From Sitta carolinensis (taxonomy: Eukaryota > Chordata > Aves > Passeriformes > Sittidae), in assembly GCA_032173965.1 (NCBI GenBank), contig JAVUNC010000019.1:16918234-16982233 (forward strand): a stretch of 64,000 nucleotides of DNA. Direction: 5' to 3'. Position numbers and translations under genes: made by a program. The notes under the pieces are model-generated. The model was not told the DNA's origin, did not search any database, and saw only the letters and a list, made by a program, of their open reading frames with translations. Positions 11,401 to 64,000 of the stretch are shown in pieces (the first letter of the stretch is position 1; the number at the start of each line of letters is the position of its first letter).

Positions 11401-14400
11401 ATCTAGATTTTACAGCCTGAGCCCCTGCTAGTGAGAGAGAAGAAGCTCACATGGACTTTGCACTGATTTATTCATATCACATCTCTTACGTGGGCGAGCT
11501 GCGCCTTCAGCTTTTGGCATCCTGAGCGTTGGTTACTTGCAAGGACACGCCACAAGTAAGGAACACGGGGGGACAAGATGATGTTATTTCCATTTAAAAC
11601 ATTCAGCCTGAGTGATACAAGGAGAAAGAATTGTTATAATAACACAGCTGATTGCTGTCAGGGTACTAAAAGGGAGTTTTATTAGAAAAGGTATTATACA
11701 GCCCACTGTGCTTTGCATAATCATTTTAAAAGCAGTTCAGGACATCTTCCTGCCTTTATCCTGAAGAAGGTAGAAATAATTTAAAAGCCAGGGTTGTCAG
11801 TGTGGTTGAGCTGCAGGCTGGGCACAGTTACACCGGGGTGGGTGCACAGGGTGCAGATGCAAGGAGTGCAGAGACTGAATTACAGAGTGTAAAAAGATGA
11901 TCTGGTCATCTACTTGTGGTGTCTCAAACAGTTTGAGTCTCATGGCTGTCCTAAAGCCTTCTTTCTGAAACCTTTTTATTGCCTCATGAGGCAAACAGTA
12001 AGTCATCTCAGATGCCCACCTGGAGCACACACAATTTTCAGGTTGGCTGAAACAGAAAATTCCAGAGTATTTATTGAGTCTTACGTCCAAAACTTGGGAA
12101 TAGTGACATTTTGGGGGGTTAACTATATCTTAAATAGCTTTTGAGTTTTATGTGATTCCCTATTGAAGTACAAGAGGGAAATGGTGAAGATTAAATGAGA
12201 GATTTTGTAGGACAGCATATTTCATTAGAAGAGAAATGACAATTTTTTTTCTGATAAAAAAATATTTCTTTTAGGATCCGAGCTTCTTCTGCACATTTAA
12301 TTTCCCTCTCAGCCAGTGACTCTGCAGTCCCTTTTTTTCCTGAAGTGCTGACTCTGGCCCCGCCACTTGGCATAACCACATGTATTCCCTTAATGCATTT
12401 CTTTGCAGTCACTTTCCTGGCTCATCTTTTGATTTCCCAGTTGTATCAGCAGCTTTGTTGGAGTCACTCCATAACGAAGTGGGGAATGAATGAATTAATG
12501 AATCTCCTGCCTCTGGATACAGCAGTGAATGCAATCCAAGTCAGCATGCAGAGATGTCCTTTTCTGTTAATTATTATCTTCTAATTGATGGCATATTTTT
12601 GATGCCAAGCCTTTAAGAAGGACGTGCAATTTCAGATCTAAATATGCTAAATTTCAATACAGATATATAGATTTAAATATAAAGAGGGGTTAGAGTCTGA
12701 TGGGTCACTGGCACCATTTCACCTAGCAGGATGGGAGCCTTGGGAATCCATGAGCCATTGATTGATTGATGAGAGATCATGGCCAACTTCTTTTCCTCTG
12801 CCTAGCCTCAGCATCTCACCCTCAGTGGTAAATAAAATTTATCAGAAAGTACTTGGAGAAGATCTGGCCTTCTCTCATGGACTCCTTGTTGTGATGGTGT
12901 TTTCCCAACGAGACAGCCTTGAGAGCTGCTATAAAATCAGTCAGTGCAGGCTGGGGAGGGATGTTGCCATGTTGTTCCAGCAGAAGTGTTTCTTCTGGGA
13001 GAGAAGTGGCTTTTTAACATAATTGTCTAAAAGTTTGGGAGCTGAATCAGCTCATACACACAGTCACATGGCAGCTTCTCATGGTGTTTCCAGAGCAAGA
13101 TTCCTGGGAGTCGTCTTAGCTGCTCACTTACTTGGCAAACTCTTATCCTTGTTGTTTTTTTTTCTGAGAGGCTGGAAATGCCCTTTTGGGCCATTTCAGG
13201 TGACACCTCTCATCCTGGAGAGGGCCTGGAGAGGCTCTTCCCCAAACAGTGTATAGATGGGCCAAGAAAAATGCTGGAATTCCTTTGTGTGTGTCCTTCC
13301 TCGGAAGGAAGGGATGGGAGCCCCTCCTGCAGCAGCACCATCTCTGGGAAGGTGACAGTGGTGGCCATCTGAGATACAGTAACCTCTCCAGTTGCTCAAA
13401 ACCTTCCTGCAGACAAAAAACATTTCTATTGTTTGTATTTAAAGGGTGGAAAACAATAAAAACCCCATAGTAGCATTTGTCTTGCTGGATTTGCACTGAG
13501 ATAAAACGTGGGTTCTTGCATTCAATTTACTGTGTCTGGTCTGAAAACTTTTCTATCAGCTTCAGAGATAAGGCATAAAGGCTCTGTTACCCTCCAGTTA
13601 GAGAGAAGGTGAGACCCATGATTTCCAGACTGCTGTCTGGAGGTGGCAAAACACAAACTAGTCTGCATGGCTAGGTTGCTTAGCTCTGAAAAAAAAAATC
13701 AGCGTTGAGGAATTCCTCAGATGCAGTTATTGATCGTTGGGGATTATCCAGAGGGAGGAGGACTGAGCAGACATTGCTTTATAAACATTCCATGTTCTAT
13801 ATGAAGAGCTTATGGTAAACTTTCTGAAGGAGGTAATAAACAGTAAGCTCTGGAAACCCTTCAAGGGATCAGTTCTTATTTTTAATGTGGAAACAGAGTA
13901 TGGTCTGACAGCAACTCAATAGGTAATAGGATAAGAATTGACTTTCAGACCAGCTTTCCAGCACAATGCAGAGTGGAAAAAAAAAAAGACAAGAAAATAT
14001 GTAAGGAATAAAAATTTAAGTTAGACTCTACGCATTTGTGATTTATTGTAGACTATGGAAATATTTTCCCTTCCGTTACAGCAATGCAAAGTAAAACCAG
14101 ATAGAAAGGTAGGGAACCCACAGTGATAACAGCAGGCATGATTTTCATCTTGCAGGCACTTGCTGTGGATGCACTTACCTATAGGTCTGTTTGTTTGCAT
14201 TTTAAAGGTATTTTGACATACCAAATAAACTGATTTTGTGCCATTTCTTGGCCATCAGAGGTCAGATCCTGTGTTTCATCCTAAAGGTATTCTTAGGAGA
14301 GGCTTGCCATTAATAATGAATGAATAACGAGGCGTCTGTTGCTGTTGATCATTCACTGGAAAGCAACCTTTTTTTACATATGTTATGGTAATAGAGCAAT

Positions 14401-14869
14401 TCCTCAGAGCCAGCACAGCCTGGACTGTTTTAGAAGTAGAATAAGAAATGCAGTGAATATTTCTGTAGGAAAACAAAGAGTGTTGAATGCAAACATACCA
14501 GTGAGGAGTCGTGGCAGGAGGTGGACTCCAGAGCCCCAGTGTCATTGCCTTGTCCCAGTGGTATGTGATGCTGTCACAGGCATGTGTCCCCCCCTGTCCC
14601 ATTCTTACCTGGCACTGTGACACCACTGGAGGCTGTAAAATCATCTCTGCTGGGGCAGGCACCCCCGTGGAGCCCCTACTTGATGCAGTTTTGGTGTGTT
14701 CATGGGTGCATCCAGCTCAAGATCAGTTGGTTTCTAGACATAGAAAACATTTTGCCTCCTTTTTTTTTCCAAGTAAATGCTGTCTTCTAAAAAGGATCAG
14801 AATTCATCCACAGTAATTACAGGCACTTGTGAGAAGTCTTAACTGGGAACTGTGGAGAAGTCCTTCAGC

Positions 14870-15292
14870 AGCCTACCATGCTTTGGTCACTGCTGAGGTC
14901 ACACTGCAAATGCTGCCCCTCAAGCACTGTGTTCAGTTAAGGGCTTTAGAAAGGACATTGATGGGGAAGACATGGCCTAGGAGGAGTGGCTGCAGGAAGT
15001 GGCATGGCTGGGAGGACATTATTGCTCCTGCAGCTACCCAGGAGGAGTTCGTAGTGAGGTGGGGTTGGTCTCTTCTGCCTTGTCTCAGCTGAAAGCACAT
15101 GAGGTAGTGGCCTTAAGCTGTTCCCAGGGAGGTTCAGATTAGATACTTGAAAAAATGTTTTCACTGAAAGAGTGGTCAGGCGTTGCAATAAATTGCCCAG
15201 GGAGGTGATGGAGTCACCATCTCTGCAAGTGTGGGTTGGACTAGATGGTTTTGAAGGTCTCTTCCAGCTTTGATTCTGTGTTTCTGTGTGTT
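14870..15292 (+). mobile_element. CR1 LINE 3' fragment, about 420 bp
   Basis: Diverged CR1 end-of-ORF2 sequence. The stretch TCAGATTAGATACTTGAAAA, then TTTTCACTGAAAGAGTGGTC, ATTGCCCAGGGAGGTGATGG, GGTTGGACTAGATGGTTTTG and AAGGTCTCTTCCAGCTTTG follow the usual CR1 order, and a TTCTGTG tail closes the element. The left boundary is uncertain; the part before 15000 is more diverged. Stops interrupt the reading frame. Confidence 0.85.
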
Positions 15293-18200
15293 TGTAATGC
15301 CAGCTTTGCAGCTATCATCAAGTGTTGGGGAGGAAACTCGGTTTCAGAGAGTTAAAACTGGAGCTTTACATGCAAACCCAAGACATTTTAGTGTCCCCTT
15401 CGCTGTGCTGCAAGTTGGTGCCAGTCCATCCATCTCTTTTGCTGAGGCTTTGCCAGCAGACCCCACTGTGGATGTGGCCCTAAATGCAAAGGAGGGGTAA
15501 CTTGGTGCCCAGTTGATAAGACCAATTTTCCAAGGGTTTTTCTAGCACTTTGCTAAGTCTTTTGATAAATACAGAATTTCATAGCCTTTCAGTTCTTATC
15601 CTGCAGCTACCCTGACCTATAGGAATGCCCATATTTATTGATACTCAGAATTACAGTTTCACTTTTCTTTGTTTTGAGATTTTCTGCAGGTTTGTCTGGT
15701 CTCTCTGCTCACTTTGTCTTCTCTACTGATACATCACACCTTTCATTCTTGATAGTATTTCCTTTACTGAGTATTTTTTTCTAATTGAAAACATAGAAAT
15801 CGAGTACCTGCATCCTTTAATGTAGAACAGTATAGAAATGTCAAAATAGAGCTCATATCAACTAAAAAAACATAATTTACAACTGAAGTTCCAGCAGTAA
15901 CTTGAGACTCAGGGTGTCTCATTTAATGGGTGCTTTATTTAATCCCCTCTCCCTGTGGATGTCCAGTGTTTTCTACAAAGTTAATACCATTAATTATCTC
16001 AAGCTGAGCACCCGGAGGACTGTTTGCTTGTGCAAATCTGGAATCTTTTCACTTGCTAGGGATAGAAATTATTTGAGTTACCTCCAGGGGTTTGGGGGAC
16101 TGAGGGGGGGTTTCCTCTTTAATCTGCCCAGAGCTGTTGCAGACTAATTCCCTGCACAAACCTCTGTCTCCACGTTGCTATTTATGTGTGCATGTGTATG
16201 AGATAATAGAGAGTGACTGACTACAATATATGCATTTAAGCTACTCAACTGAAAATTACTGAGCATTAAAATCCACTGGGAATCACAATACTTCTAAATT
16301 AGGAAAGCACATGTCAGTCAGTGTGTGGAAATGAGTCCTCGTACAAGAGTAGCTTTCAATAAGAAGAATGAGTATTGTTCCCTGGAGTACATCAATCCTG
16401 GTTTGGCCACTCTGTACCAGCTTTTACAATTTCTCTGGAAGGATACATTGGCTTTTGTTATTATTTTTTTCCTGTCTTTTGTTCCGTCGTGCATTTCTAT
16501 TAGATATGTCTCATGGGCCAGCTATCAAGAGACACACTGCTGTGACAAATGAAGGCATTTTCAACCATAAACAAAGTATTGTGGGATTGAAAATAACTGT
16601 GGACAATGACAAGTCCTGGACTCTTTGTAATCGTTTAAATGTATTTTTATTATATTGCTCAGTGACATAGAAACTCTGAGAAACTGGCTGATTTGACCTA
16701 AGGTTGAAATCAGGAGAATGCTGCAGGGTAAACGAGGGGCTTTGGGCAAGGGGCATTTTTGTTGGTCTAGTCCATCAGTACATACCTTTCCATAATTAAG
16801 GCATGTATCTTAATAGTGGTTAAACGACTTAGAAATCTGTCCCATCTCAAAAAAATACCAGACACCTTGAAAATCCACGATAACAAGTTGAATCCTATTG
16901 ATCATTAAGCTTTTAATTCTAAAACTCACACAGGCATGCACTGAAAATCATACTTCTATACTTTCATGGAACTGAAAGAATGGTATTGAAAAACTGTGTG
17001 GTCACAGGTGATTAATTTCTATCAGTGCATTATTTGTGTGCAGAAGAGCTTAGCAGAATGGTAAATGACTCAAAATGTGAGCTGACTTGGTTTATTCAAG
17101 ATTTGTAGGTCCTTTTTGTTGCTGCCAGAGGGTCAGTGTTTAAAATCATCATTAGCAGAGTATGTGAGAACATTTTCCAAGGTGTTATTTTATTGTTCCC
17201 AAATTGAAATGCTCAGATCATAATGAGGAGCAGAGGGATGAGCAGGGATCATGGGAAATGGGGTCCCTCATTAGGCAGGTGAACCAACCTAGTATTCACC
17301 TGTATATTGTCAATTCCTGTGGCAAAACAAAAAACCTTGTATCTAAGGAAGTAATGAGATCTCCCTCTAGGTAACAGCAGCAACTTAATAAATAAATAAA
17401 TGAATACAAGACATGACCACAGACTCATCTACCTCTGGTTGGAGGTGCTCTGCAGGCAGCTGCCCCCTGCTTCTTGGGTGTCTCCCATCTGTTTGCATCC
17501 TCTCCATCCAGAATGATACTCTGGGAGTAAGGGAAGGATTTAGGAATATTGTATGTGGAAAGCCAAAAAGGATTTCTCCTTTGGTCACGGCAGTGTGTCA
17601 GGCCTGACCTGAAACCAGTGTGGGTTTTAAGAGTCTTTTCATGAACTTTATTGTCTTCTCATTCAGTTCACTCTGCTTTTCCAGGTACAGCTTCTGGTTT
17701 TATCTCCTGTAAAATACAGTAGTGCTCTTTCTATTTCCAGTTAAAAATAGAGATAAATTCTTCATAAAAATGTAAGCCTGCAGTCAGGGGCATGCTTCTT
17801 TTTTTTTGCAAAAGAAGTTCATGCTCTGATTGCAGCCAGCAGCAGAGGGTCCCTACCAAGAAGCTCAGGACCATCTTTAAACATAAAGGAAATACAAAAC
17901 TGTTGCTGTTCCTTATTAAAGAAAAAAACAACAAACAATTTTCCTAATTTTTAATAGTTTTATTAAACATAGTGAATATATTAAATATATATTAGGTGTA
18001 TAGATACAAAGATATATGTTGGTCTCCTTCCACTTGCCTCAGGAGCAGGAACTTGCACCAGTGTGAGCCAGAGGAGAACCAACATCATTTGTACCTCTCC
18101 CTCACAGAGAACCTCTCAACAATTTGTGCTGCCATCAGTCCATCCCGGACATTTGCTTTCTCCTGGAGATTGAGTTTCAGCCCAGCTCACATTTGTCTGG

Positions 18201-21200
18201 AGTGCTGGCTCTGCAGGCTGCCTTGACACGTTAATTTAATTTGTGCTTCTCAATTCATACTCTCTCATTTACGATCAAATATCGGGAAAGGTTACAATTA
18301 ATCAGAGCGGGGGAACAGAAGCTGCCAAAGCTAATGATGTATTACTGCATTTGGGTTGCTCTGGAGGGGAATAATTGAGGTCCTTGTGTTACAGAAAACT
18401 ATTATTAGTAAGTAAAAATTATCAAAAGAAAGCGACCTGCACCATCTCCCCATTTTGCAATCCGTGTCTCTGTCAGGTTTCTTAAAAATGAAGCATTTTA
18501 TTAATGCTCCTGCCTGTAACCAGGTTTTTTGACTGTGTGACTGACTTGGGAGAAAATGTGCCTTTTCACAGGACCTTTTCACAGCCTTTGCTGCTGCCCC
18601 CCACTTGGTGCTCACAGATGATACTCAGCATGGCTGAAGGCAATTTTTAGATGCTAATTACATGCCCATCCCCTAGGGAAAAGGGCTGTGCTGCTTCTTG
18701 CTCAGCTGAGGAACCACAGGGAATCCCTGCAGAAAATACAGGCTCAATGCAGTGTGCATTTCCTAATTGAAACTGAACTAATTGCTGATTGTTTAAAAGC
18801 AAACACGTTGCTGGGCCGAGGCAGACAGTGAGCACAGAGCCCCTCCTCAGGGAATATTTTGAGCCCAGCCCATGCTGGAGCAGCAATGAGGTGCATGTAG
18901 GAAATCCTTGCAGGCTTCCCGGGGTGGCTCAGGGTCATGGTGAGCACACACCATCCCTTGGGGTTAGTGGGACATGTTATCTGGCTGCTGAAGTACCACA
19001 GGAAAAATACAGAGCTTACATAGCTATAGTACAGAGTCATTAAAAGTTCCATTTTAACATAAAAGTTCCCATCTCACTTCATTATTCCAGGTGCTAACTT
19101 TGTAAGGATATTGTGTCTTTTTATGTGTGGTGGAATATCACAGACCTTTGCTCAGGGTTATCTGGGCACATACGGGGTAGCAAGGGCTGTTGTCACTGCC
19201 TAAGGGACACTTTGGTAATTTTCAAGATTACAAGACAGGAAAGGTCTTTCCAACTTTTGTAGTCTTTTAAAAGAGCAGTTATTTGGAGGGGGATAAAAAA
19301 TTTGCTCTGATTTTTTTATTTGGAACTGAAAACAGGGCAGTTAAGCAGACTTCTTTCTTATTTTGTAGGTTGACTGAATTACACTTAGGATATGATAAAA
19401 GTACAGAATACTATTAACCTTAAGATTGAAATAATCCTTTTTTTCCTTTTATTCCAACTGCCTTGGATTTTACTTGCTGTAAATGCAAAAATTTGTTCTT
19501 TGAGGGCAGTAGCATAAATCTGGACTTTCAGCTTTTCAGTTCATCAGTACCGGAGTGTCCCCTGATCTCATGTACAAGAGAGGGACAGCTCACAGAAACC
19601 CCAGGATGGAGCCAAACTTTTGAGAGTGAACAAACCTGTGACTTCTCTGTGAGGATCACAACCCTCTCTAGGGGGTGAGCTGGCAGGGCTTTAATTTTTT
19701 GTGGGAAAGCTATTGCTGGAAATCCTGTCCTGAGCACAGACCACTGTGAGAGAGTCCGAATGGGCTGCCCTGGCACCCAGAATAGTACTGCCACCCTCTT
19801 GCTGCAGTGTGGGACTGGAGTACTGGGCTGTACTTCCTGCTGGAAAACCCCTTCATCTGTGACTGGGAGGGCAGCATAATGAGAGTGCAGTAGCTGACTG
19901 AGTGGATTTATTTGCTGCTCCACATCACACACCTTGCTTGGGCATCATCTCAGGAAATTTCCTCTGTAGGGATCTGTTCTGTCCCTGCAGGATATGGTTG
20001 AAATTTGGACCAGCCTGGGAGTCCACAGTGGTGTGACGCTCAGTGAATTATTTCTGTGTGTAGAAAGGAGTGCAATGCAAAGGAGCCAAGTCTGGCTTAG
20101 ATATAGCAGGCAGGGTGTGCTGATTAGCATGTAATTTGATTTGTTAGGCACTACAGTAAACAGCATTAAGAGCAAAAGCACTGATTGCTCCTGATAGCAC
20201 CCTCTCAGCGTTACCTGGTGCCTGCAGCAGCCTGGTGGAGCTGTGCTGTGGCACCTCAGCTGGCACCAGCAGAGCTGGCACTGCTCTTTTCCTGGGCAGA
20301 GACAAGAATAAGACAAACACTGCATTTATAGAAGGGTTTGAGTAATTATCTCCAGAGCACAGCTCACACATTTCTCCCACAGTCTCTGTTCCTTCCCCAT
20401 TCCCTGGTGCCACATCTGGGACCAGCACTGCTGTGGGTTACTCAGGAGAAGAGGTGGTGCAATAGCCTGATTTTCCCCTCAGTATGTGTTTTCCTCTAGT
20501 GAGTGTCCTGTCCATATTTTTCCATCATGGCTTTGGTTAAGAAACTCTCTTTTCTCTGACTCTTGTTGGGCTGTGGGTTGAGGAGCCCTTGGCATGGCAG
20601 CCTGGAGCAGAACAGGCTCAACTCCTGGCTCTCCCATTTAAGAGCAGACCTGCTTTAGGTGTCCTGCTGTCCTGTTTACTGAGTTCATTGTCTGCTGTCA
20701 CAAAAGGACTGCCTCCTCCAGACCTCACACTTACAAGCACAGGAATTAATGTGCTGCATCATCTCAGCATAAGAGTGAGTAAAGCTTTTCAGTAGAAACA
20801 GCCCTCTGGAGCACTGCAGTGGTGAGTCCTGTTTTTCCCCAAAGCCAAGTCCACCACCATCAATAGTAGCTGTTAGCACAGGCTCCCCCAGCCCCCTTGT
20901 GTCAGGTGTCACCTTGTGCCATTGGAATCCACCGGACTGTCCCTTGGAAAAGCACGTGCAAGGAGAGGACAGGCATCCTGGTTGTGCTCATCCCACCAAA
21001 ATAACAACAAATTACAAGTACAGTACCTCTCATTTCCTCTCCTTCTGTGGGGGTGAGCACAGGAGGAGCTGCACAGAGAGGTGGCATTTGCTGAGAGCCC
21101 TGGCACAGTCAGGGCTATGTTGGAAGCTGTCAGGAAGAATTAAGTTAAGGGTGAGTGCTCTGGCTTGGGGTTGGCACAGAGGCAGCTCCACGGAGCTGCC

Positions 21201-23689
21201 CTGCAGCCTCCCTCTTCCCCTTGCCTCTGATAAAGGCTGCCCTGTTGTCTGTGGGATGTTTTCTGAAGTAATCCCATTAAGAAGTTAGGGGTTCTTAATA
21301 ACTGTGAGAGGATTGCTGTTTTGTGTGAATGGGTAGGTGCCTGAATGAATTTCATACATTTTACACTCTTGATATAAATTTCGTAAGTTTTCTGCTACAC
21401 CCAGCATCCTGGAAAGCTCTGTCATTTCTCTTCAAAGCACTTGGGTTATTTCTAAAATGGCTTTAGATGTCTTGGAGAACATTGATTCACTTACCAGGGA
21501 TAAGTCCTTTATTTTTTGTGTCATATCACCAGAGCAATGTGAAAAATTTAATCATCTCTCCTTTTTTGAGGTATGAGGACCAAACATATCAGTGGGGAGT
21601 GAATCAGGACACTGATAATCCCAGAGCATAAGGTTTCACAGACTTGGCTGCCCCAAACCCTCATCCTCAGACAGCTAAGGATAACAGACAGCATCATTTC
21701 CATTATTTGGGAGAAATGAGGGGAAATTAAGCTTCCTTGTGACTGCTGTGTATATTACAGTTCTTTGGCGGGACTGTGTTGAGGGGAGGTTGGCTTGGCT
21801 TTGCAGTGAAGTGGAGAGACCTTGCTGGCTGGTATTTTGTTGAGTGAATGTGCTGTTCATTTTAAAAAGCAATGTGCACTGTGCCAGCTGATGTTACCTA
21901 GTTATCCCATGTTGTTTGGAGCTTGGGAGGCCTTCAAGAATCCAGCAGCTACATTGGGATGCAAGTCCTGCAGTAAACCCTGGCATTGATCAGAGGAAAA
22001 ATACATGTCTAGAGCTGATGGTTTAAAATGTTACTCCAATAGTCTGGTGGATTCCATCCCTGGGGGCGAGTGAAATCAATGCAGTGCCATTGATCTGCCA
22101 TTTGTGGAGACCAGGATGAGCCCAGGTTGGGAGCTACTGCCTGACCTGCTGGCTGCTGCTGTTTGAGCCTGGAAAATGGATAGTCTCTCATGAGGGATTT
22201 GGAAGCATGTCTGCAAGTGCCAAAAGGTACCCAGAGAAAAATAAAACAATTATGGTGCTGGAAAAGGAAAAAAATCCACATATCAAAGTGATTGTATTGT
22301 AGGAGGTTTGAGGATAGGAAGGTGAGGAAGATACCCAAGGTAACAGTGCTGGAGAGAGACTGTGAGAAGAGCAGGAGATTTCGAGAAGTTCAGAGTAGGG
22401 GATAGAAAGCCAGAGAGAGAGGTGTGTGGAAGATGAGACCTGTAAAGAGAGGCCAACAGGAACAAGTCTGCTCTGTCTAAAGGAAATATGCACAAAGGAG
22501 ACAGTCACCTACATATACATGGGTGGGGGACTTACAAAGCAACCAGCAGTCAATTTTCAAATAATGGACTTGATCTTTAGATTAACTAGTAAAAGGCAAT
22601 GAGGGTGAAATAAATACCTGATTATCACACCATCTTTTCTTAGCTGCAGCAGCAATAGACAGTATTTTATTCTCTGAGCTTCTCTCCACCTCCTGAATCA
22701 AAGTCAGGGCATCACCTTAGCAGCTGTGATAGAAGAGGTTTTACACAGCTGCCAGCCTCCTCAGCCTGCTGCTATTTCAGACAGATGCTGCTCAAGTGCT
22801 TAGCCAGCTCTGCTTGCAATGGCCCAGAGAGCAAGGTGGAGGACTGTTCTGAGACAGCAGAAAGAAGGCAGAGAACTTTTCCAGGACAGGACAGTATGTC
22901 ACTGAAAAGCAACAGGACCTCTGTCTGTTTCCCTGGGACCAGGAATTTATCCTTGTCTTGCACAGCAGATTTCTGGAGTCCTCCAGAAAGTCAGTTCTGA
23001 ACTTGCTTCAGTAGAACTGTTAGGCTGCACATTTTTTTTTTTTAAGGCAGGACCCATCAACCCCAAGGGTTAATGCAGGTTGAGAGTACTGGCTATTTCC
23101 TGTGTCAGGAAAAGGAGCAAATACCTTTATCCCTCTCAGTTTGCAGCTCATGCCTCCCTCCACCTAGCCAATAAAACTTCTCTTGCCCCAGCTAATGTAT
23201 TAGCCTGTGTTCCCTTGTGTGTGCTCTGAAACCCTCCTGCTCCCTTCTCCACGTTCCTCAGGAAGGCAAAACCAGACCAGAGGAAAGTAAATCAACTCAG
23301 TCTTATCAGGAAATAACAATAAAAATTGACTAAAACATTCACTTTCTGTTGGCAAGAGCTGTAACAATTAGCTGGTAGCAGCCAGGCCACCCAGATTGAT
23401 CTAGTGATGGAGAAGCTGGGAAGGTCACATTGCCTCCAACAGCCTCCAGTTCCTTGCTTGTATAGGATTGGAAGGACTCCTCTGTCTTCTCCACAAACCT
23501 GCACAGGAACCAAAAGAGCTGATCCTCCTTCCTGGACCTTAAAAGGTTGTGATGTAATGAATCCCACCCAAGCCTGCTGGCCAGGAGCCGGGGCCCCCTG
23601 CCCATCTGGGCATAAACCCAGGTGCTTCAGGCATGGCAAATCATTTTTTCCTGAAGAAGTCAGGCCATGATATTTGTAATAGCTGGAAC

Positions 23690-24125
23690 TATTGCCTAGA
23701 AAGGCTGGTCTGGAACAGAGACTAGACAGAGTGAAAGAACAAAATAGGTGTGTATTGAAAGGCCCCAGAAGGACACACCTTGGGCAGTACAAGAGCCTGG
23801 CTAGGGCTACACCCAGGTTGAATCCAAGGTGGATCCTGGTCACGAGTTTTTATCACTTTTATACGCTTTGGTTCATCTACACATGGGGGTTAATTGTCCA
23901 TTTACAGCTTCAGGTTATGAAGTCTCAACCCCTGTCTTCCCCCTTCCCTTTACATTGTTTATGCTTTTTGGGTAACAGTTGTCCTTGATTCTCTAGCAGG
24001 GAATGGATTGTTTTATCCAACTGCCCTGTGAAGAGAACTTACTAACACCTAATGTGAAGTTTCAGAGTTACACACCCCAGCAGCAGAGAATCTGTAAAGT
24101 ATAAAAGCTAAAACCCAAGGCATCA
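23690..24125 (-). mobile_element. antisense LTR (second family), copy 1
   Basis: This segment aligns by eye with 57609-58054 throughout: shared blocks include GACTAGACAGAG, CAAGAGCC, TTTATA followed by a TTTTGGT(T/C)CATC block, and the right end AAGGCATCA. The left end is decayed (TATTGCC against TGATGCC in the other copy). Read on the minus strand it starts TGATGCCTT. No clear target-site duplication is visible, so this copy is older or its ends are damaged. There is no internal viral sequence beside it. Confidence 0.7.
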
Positions 24126-24797
24126 ATCAATACCTGATGCTTTATTTAAGCAGGACCCTTCACAAATGCAGATGAAGGCCCTTGGACCAGGTTAGAATTA
24201 GATTTGAGCTCTCTGTTTTCATCACTGAAATGGCACAGGAATAATTCCCCTTTGAGAGTGGCTGTGTGGGACTTAGATCTCACCACAGCAGAGGCAGGCT
24301 TTCCTCTGGGATGGGTTGTCTTTGCTCCAGGATCTGAGCTATAGATTTAGGATGCAAAGCTGTGCCTACACTTGCTCCCCCTCGTATCAGGGCACAGCTC
24401 ACCACTTACCCCAAGTGCTGTCCTCGGAGCATTCCAATGCCAGCATCCTCCTGCTGGCATTGCTCTGAGCTTGGAGCTTCCATGAGGTGCAACTTGCAGC
24501 ACGAGCAGAGAGAGGAGTACAAAGTAGGACCTGGGACTTTCTTTCCTGGGAATTTCCTTGTTTCATCTGTAGTAAAAGACTGTGTTAATTTCTTAAAATC
24601 TCCCAGAAGGGAGGTCAGGTAAGTGCTTGCCTCGCATAGATCTCAGCGTGTGGAGTGAAGTTGATGGAGGTAGTTGCTAATGTCATCTACTAAAATTCCC
24701 TGTGAAGTAGGGAGAACGGCTGAGAGTTACAACAGCGTGTAAACATGTGGCTTTCTTTCTTTCCTGTTTCCCTCTGTCTTCTCCAGATCTTTCCACC

Positions 24798-64000
<39,203 letters not shown>

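Larger units (their letters stand above)
1..24786. other. non-coding region 5' of the first PAK5 coding exon
   Basis: No ORF here resembles a known protein and none shows a coding exon structure. In other vertebrates PAK5 has untranslated 5' exons separated by long introns, so this stretch is probably 5' intron or promoter-proximal DNA of PAK5, but I cannot place a transcription start. It is mostly AT-rich unique sequence. The recognisable contents are listed separately: a 46-bp tandem repeat, a CpG-rich patch, CR1 fragments at about 1981-2084 and 14870-15292, a poly(A) tract, a sense solo LTR and an antisense LTR. I see nothing I can name in 2100-4080, 4110-7790, 8450-14860, 15300-23680 and 24130-24780. 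Confidence 0.7.

Noticed and set aside
23292..23843. 183-codon minus-strand ORF
   Set aside because: It overlaps the antisense LTR and has no retroviral or other domain I recognise.

Overview
This is a 64 kb piece of vertebrate nuclear DNA, almost certainly from a bird. It holds one recognisable protein-coding gene, PAK5 (also called PAK7), a p21-activated serine/threonine kinase of group II, on the + strand. The bird assignment rests on several CR1 LINE 3' ends with the typical avian tail, on two families of solo retroviral LTRs, and on a PAK5 protein that differs from mammalian PAK5 by scattered substitutions. I cannot name the species. No prokaryotic features (operons, CRISPR, IS elements) are present.

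Layout. Positions 1-24786 are non-coding (5' intron or upstream region). They hold a 46-bp minisatellite, a moderate CpG-rich patch at about 862-1200, two CR1 tails, one sense solo LTR (7793-8446) and one antisense LTR (23690-24125). The first coding exon (24787-25001) starts at ATG 24798 and carries the CRIB/Cdc42-binding region. A 20 kb intron follows, with CR1 fragments and a 42-bp minisatellite. Exon 45239-46036 encodes the PAK5-specific linker and exon 52499-52990 ends with the kinase N-lobe. The rest of the kinase domain lies on four short exons (55995-56128, 58460-58586, 61055-61180, 63492-63626). All six junctions keep frame and have GT/AG borders, giving 672 codons. The final exon (C-lobe end and stop) lies beyond 64000. 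The 3' half of the gene has GC-rich exons and much shorter introns than the 5' half.

The main interest is in the introns. A shuffled local duplication sits beside the linker exon (blocks A-B-A'-C'-B', with C copied from just upstream of the exon). A 109-bp segment is duplicated just upstream of the N-lobe exon. A TATA-bearing sense solo LTR with a target-site duplication begins 47 bp after that exon's donor. An intragenic CpG island lies at about 50258-50615. A minisatellite appears to have grown out of the exon/donor boundary at 61180 and carries a decoy consensus donor about 400 bp downstream. A C-rich minisatellite sits directly upstream of the catalytic-loop exon. I found no previously unknown protein system. 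The long ORFs outside the PAK5 exons are explained by minisatellites, repeats or chance.
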